Shown here piece after piece: positions 59,871 to 64,000 of a DNA stretch of 64,000 nucleotides. The notes beneath the pieces were generated by a model. The model had not been told where the DNA came from. It saw only the letters and a list, made by a program, of their open reading frames with translations, and ran no database searches. A program made the position numbers and the translations under genes. The stretch's first letter is position 1; the number at the start of each line of letters is the position of its first letter. Origin of the DNA: Anoplolepis gracilipes (taxonomy: Eukaryota; Arthropoda; Insecta; Hymenoptera; Formicidae); the NCBI RefSeq assembly GCF_047496725.1, contig NC_132972.1, forward strand, positions 9,635,001-9,699,000. Reading direction: 5' to 3'.

Positions 59871-61048
59871 ATCAAATATTAAAATGCATCATATAATTAC
59901 AAATTAAATATGGAAAAATTAAAATATATTACATAAAAGTAATAATAAAAAAAAAGAATAAAACACACGTAGAGAGAAAAATGCAAATGATAATGTAACT
60001 CTTATTTTCCTATCTATTAATTTCAATTGTTACATTTCCAATTAAACAATTATTATATTTGTATACAAAAGATAATTCTGTTTAGTATAGATAAATTATA
60101 TACTTTTGTGCGATAAATATATAATTTTGTTAGTATTACGGGCGTATCATATTTGATTATATTTGTTCACTGTACCAAATATTATATCAATTAATTATCA
60201 ATTAATTAATAATATTGATTGTTTTAAAATCAGGCAGTGTGCATGCGATAAGCAAATTAAAATAAATGTAAAATTACACCGCCATCGGCAAATTACGTAT
60301 ATATGATCCCGACGCAGAGATTCGCGTATCTTCTCGATCGCGACGCACCTAAGAGACGCATATAACTTTCATATTAATCATCTTACTAGTTAATTCGCTA
60401 ATAGGATAATTATTAGTGTGGAGGAGAATACCCGACGCGATTTACTTCATTTTCATCTCGGAGCCAGCGCGCCTACGTTCCTCCAGCTGTTCCGGTCGCG
60501 GTCATGGATCGTTTCGCGGCGCGCGCGGTAGCCGGGAGGAACGCCGTTTAATGCGTCGATCGTGCGATACGCACACAAGCGTGCGCACGCACGTACTTAT
60601 AAGTGACTTATAGAGCCCGCGCGCCCGTGTATATTATAGAGCTCTATGTAAGCTTAACACGGCTTCAGCACGCTCCGCCTATCGGCTACGCCTTCTAATT
60701 GATGTGCGCACTTGTCTTTCGTAATGTCCCCCTCGGAGCGATAGAGAAGCGTGAATTTACATTTTTCTCCTGTGTTTACGAGAGATCGCTGCGTACCGAG
60801 CAATGTATGTATCGTACCTTGAATCTTCTGCGCACTTAACCATCGATTTATACGCACTAATGCATCGATTAGAGTAAATGATATCTTTATTGGTCATCGT
60901 TATTGAACATCTATTTTACTCGATCAAACATATGCTTTCCTTAACAAATATAAGATATTAATTCTTCCAACTAGAAATAATAACAATAAACAATTTTTAA
61001 TAAGTGTCACACAATAAGCGTAAAGAAATTACTCTGCTGTCTCTGTAC

Positions 61049-61051
<3 letters not shown>

Positions 61052-61091
<40 letters not shown>
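61052..61091. repeat. (AT)20 microsatellite
   Basis: Pure AT run of about 40 nt. Confidence 0.95.
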
Positions 61092-61095
<4 letters not shown>

Positions 61096-63780
61096 AAATC
61101 GGTGAGGAGAATTATCCTAGAATTATTCTAAAGAATATAATATAAATTCAATTTGATATACAATTTTTAGACCTCAGATGACTATATGATTTTAACGTAC
61201 TTTGTACTCAATATCTAACGCTAATATAGAACTGCGAATCGTGCGATCATCGCGTGCGATGGGCGTGGAGAGAATTCGGAGTCAACCCGCTAGAGACGAT
61301 CGGTCCAGCCGACATCTCCCGTATCTGCACCATTTACTATGTCGCTTCAAGAGAGAAAGAAAGAAAGAAAGAGACATCGAGTCGACCGTCTGGCGCTCGT
61401 AAATTCTGTCCGAAATTCTTAAATATCACGATTCCCTCTCTATTTTCCCTCGTTTTTCTCCTCTCCGTCCCCCCCTCTTTCCTCGAGGAGGAAACCAGTA
61501 TTTTTAATCGCGCCCGCGAACGCGTTTCTTCTCGCGCTCCACCTTCCACGACCCACGCACGGAAACGTTGCACCACACGTACGCGCGCACGCACGACGGA
61601 GCACGCAAAGCGAGAAGAGGACTCAGGATGAGGAACGCGTGTGGCATTCCTCCTATAAAAACGGGGTTAACAACACTGAAATCTATTTATTTAGCGGGAT
61701 AAATCACGGGGAACTTTACGGCAGTGCGTATATTACGCAAATCGGAGCGTTATATCAATCAAGTTTGCTTCTTTTTTGCCCTTTTTCCATTTTTCGCTAC
61801 CGTTTTTGTGTTTTCCTCCAAAGACTTTTTTCTATCTCTTTACTTTTCATCCATGATCATCCGGTCACTTTTCTCGATTATCGTATTTTTTTCTTTTCTT
61901 TTTTTTTTGACGTACTAGACATCGTAAAGATTTGTCGCATCTGACAAAGGAAAAAATTATGTGATCTTTGTATGTAAGTTAGTATTTCGCATTATATTAT
62001 TTAAGTTGTTTATCTCTTGAAAGTGATGTAAGTCCACTTTGGAAAATCACATTGATAAAATTTATGCAATACACACATCACTTTAGGGAAATTAAATATT
62101 GTGACAATTTGATATATTTTATAGATTGAAATGTTTTCAGTACGGGTATGCTTTCATCGCGTAATCTATTTCTCAGTCTTTCCCTGTCGTTATTGTAATT
62201 TTTTTCGTTCTCCTTTCTTGATATCGTACTTTTTTTTTTTTTTTTTTTTGACAATTCATTTTACTCGCTCTTCGCGAAAGATGACGTGCAATACGAGTAA
62301 CTGCAGATGATAATATCTTTGGCGCACACGAGGTGCCGAATGGACGTCTGGCGCGTTACATCTTACTCAAAGCTTGTAAAACTTCGCCGTTACTCTCGAT
62401 ATTTCGACGATTCTCATTCTCATCGCACATTTAAATATTATACGCAAGGCGTGTCCGGGGTGCATATTTTTTTGAGAGATCGTAAATGACAGAAAGGAAA
62501 ATGAATACTGTTTATTAACGGGTTTATTAACGACGTTTCTTTCTTGTACTTTTAAATTACGATAATTTCTTCATTAGGATATAACCGACAGACTTTCGAA
62601 TAATATTACGACTCGAACGAAAAATTAGCCCTGCGATTATGACTGCATATTTAGATTCGCGCGATAAATCGGTCGGAGAAACAGCCCAGGAGAAATCGTA
62701 CGATTATCTCCGATACCTGTATCAACGGTAATTACTACGCGTGTAAGCCGGCTGTAGGCCTCGGCATTGTTTAAAATGTTCGTCAGTCGTATATTTCGAC
62801 TATCGTGTCGGTAAATCAATGTGTTTTTGCGTGATAAACACCTGCCGCTGCTTCGACGCGACAGACGCGGTTTCTTATGGCGAAAGTCGGCCCCGGGGTA
62901 TATTAATTAGCAATTGCGCGAGAAATGAACCGTGGACGTGAACGCTACTTCGTATCACGTCGCGAACTCACTCACGGCTTTTTGTCTTGCGTGCAATTTC
63001 GCAAGGTCTATTACAGGAACAGGCGATGCCGACTGATCGGGAGAGTCAATCGCGCGCAATCGTCATTATCCCTTAAAAGGTGGGATCACCATAAATAACG
63101 GGGTGTTACATCTGAAAATATGTGCAAAGTCGCGAATATTAGGGAACGTAATGAAGAGAAAAGTATCTGGCTCTCGAAACTCTTTTTAATCGTGCGAGCT
63201 TCTCTCTTCAGATATGTATAGAGATTTTTAAAAATTAACTGTTTTCATAATTAATTAAAATGTGTATATATAATAAAATGTTTTTTTCTGTATTTTGTCT
63301 TTGTATTTTCTTTTTCTTCTTAATTATTTATTTTTCTTATTGCATTAATCATATAACCATTCGTTTATACCAAAGGAATTTCTCCCGTTTCTAATAAATA
63401 AAAAAAAATGAAATATAAATAAACTAAAAAATCGAACGATATTCACGATGTTAAAAATTGCTGTCGCGATGCGACAGTTTATAATATCTTCGAGAAGGTG
63501 AACGAAAATACATGTGGCAAAATTTTAAAAACTAAGAGATTCTCAAATCCTACTATCTCATACGTCGCTATTCTTGATAACCTGCCTTCGCTAATCATCA
63601 TCCACGCAGCCTTTCGTCGAAGTTGTCAAGAAGGCGATGCGCGTGCATCCACACCCACATGTCCGCGCTTAGTTTCACGTTAGTCGCTGGATGCTGCGTG
63701 AGCTCGCTTGCCCCTCTAGGTGAAACTGTTTCCTGTGTCGCAAGCCGCATCTCTCATTCCTGAAGGGTCTCTCTTGTCAG

Positions 63781-63781
<1 letters not shown>

Positions 63782-63804
<23 letters not shown>
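63782..63804. repeat. (CT)n microsatellite
   Basis: Short CT run, followed by CTTT variants. Confidence 0.85.
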
Positions 63805-63811
<7 letters not shown>

Positions 63812-64000
63812 TTCTCTTTATTTCTCTCTCTTCTTGACTTCTCCTCGCGGCTCCTTCGCTCGTGCTCGCGCCGTCTTCTTTCTCTTACGGCGTAGTAATA
63901 TATCTGGTCCGCGTGGGCGGCCCACGTGGGCTTGACAGCTAAGCCCACGGGAAACTGGTTACACCCACAACTACGCTCCAACTTTATGCCAGAGAAGAGG

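Larger units (their letters stand above)
53262..64000. other. Upstream MRTF region: probable long 5' intron(s), no secure exon
   Basis: More than 10 kb upstream of the first MRTF exon found. It holds microsatellites at 55658-55676 (AT), 55930-55982 (CT), 61052-61091 (AT), 62230-62249 (T) and 63782-63804 (CT), the foldback at 59.5-59.9 kb, and degenerate repeats at 57.6-58.0 kb. Some MRTF coding and 5' UTR exon(s) should lie here or beyond the window; only one weak candidate was seen near 58.5-58.85 kb. Confidence 0.5.

Noticed and set aside
1..64000. CRISPR arrays, prokaryotic operons, phage or plasmid modules
   Set aside because: No such structure seen; spliced genes and repeat content show animal nuclear DNA.
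1..64000. tRNA and rRNA genes
   Set aside because: No convincing tRNA B-box/cloverleaf or rRNA segment was noticed by eye; a tRNA scan would be decisive.
1..64000. Autonomous transposons or endogenous viral sequence
   Set aside because: No reverse transcriptase, integrase, transposase or viral protein motif was recognised in any open frame; only short non-coding foldback/MITE-like elements were found.

Overview
The window is animal nuclear DNA, most likely from a hymenopteran insect and plausibly an ant. The evidence is spliced genes with GT-AG introns, long AT-rich non-coding stretches mixed with CpG-rich islands, and very many (CT/GA)n, (AT)n and trinucleotide microsatellites. The three recognised proteins also have an insect character: aprataxin lacks the FHA domain, and the MRTF is glutamine-rich. 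The order Hymenoptera is inference from base composition and repeat style; no species can be named.

Three protein-coding genes can be supported, all between 31.9 and 53.3 kb. (1) PDK1, + strand, 31954-34001: three coding exons, kinase plus PH domain, apparently complete; 5' untranslated exon(s) probably lie upstream, because an acceptor ends at 31884. (2) Aprataxin, - strand, 39011-38239: three exons, HIT domain plus C-terminal C2H2 zinc finger, complete at 197 residues. (3) Myocardin-related transcription factor (MRTF), - strand, 53261-44463: ten coding exons with RPEL repeats, basic region, Q-rich segment, SAP domain, leucine zipper, polyQ tract and acidic C-terminus. Its start codon is not identified, so its first coding exon(s) lie further upstream, in the 53.3-64 kb intron-like region or beyond the window.

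PDK1 and aprataxin converge, with about 4.2 kb of repeat-rich 3' UTR/intergenic DNA between their stop codons. Aprataxin and MRTF are on the same strand with 5.4 kb between them. The first 31 kb hold no coding exon that I can recognise; they contain microsatellites, several large imperfect hairpins and three weak candidate 5' untranslated exons ending in good splice donors (5731, 15404, 22635). A CpG-rich stretch at about 31.15-31.55 kb with a palindromic CRE is a plausible PDK1 promoter.

The genes are not an operon and no joint pathway follows from their adjacency. PDK1 phosphorylates the activation loops of AGC kinases, aprataxin repairs abortive DNA ligation products, and MRTF couples G-actin levels to SRF transcription. 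I found no new multi-gene system. The most notable features are a threonine/glutamine-repeat insertion inside the PDK1 activation loop, an altered first RPEL motif in MRTF on its own small exon with a possible alternative start that would skip it, and a set of hairpin (foldback or MITE-like) elements.
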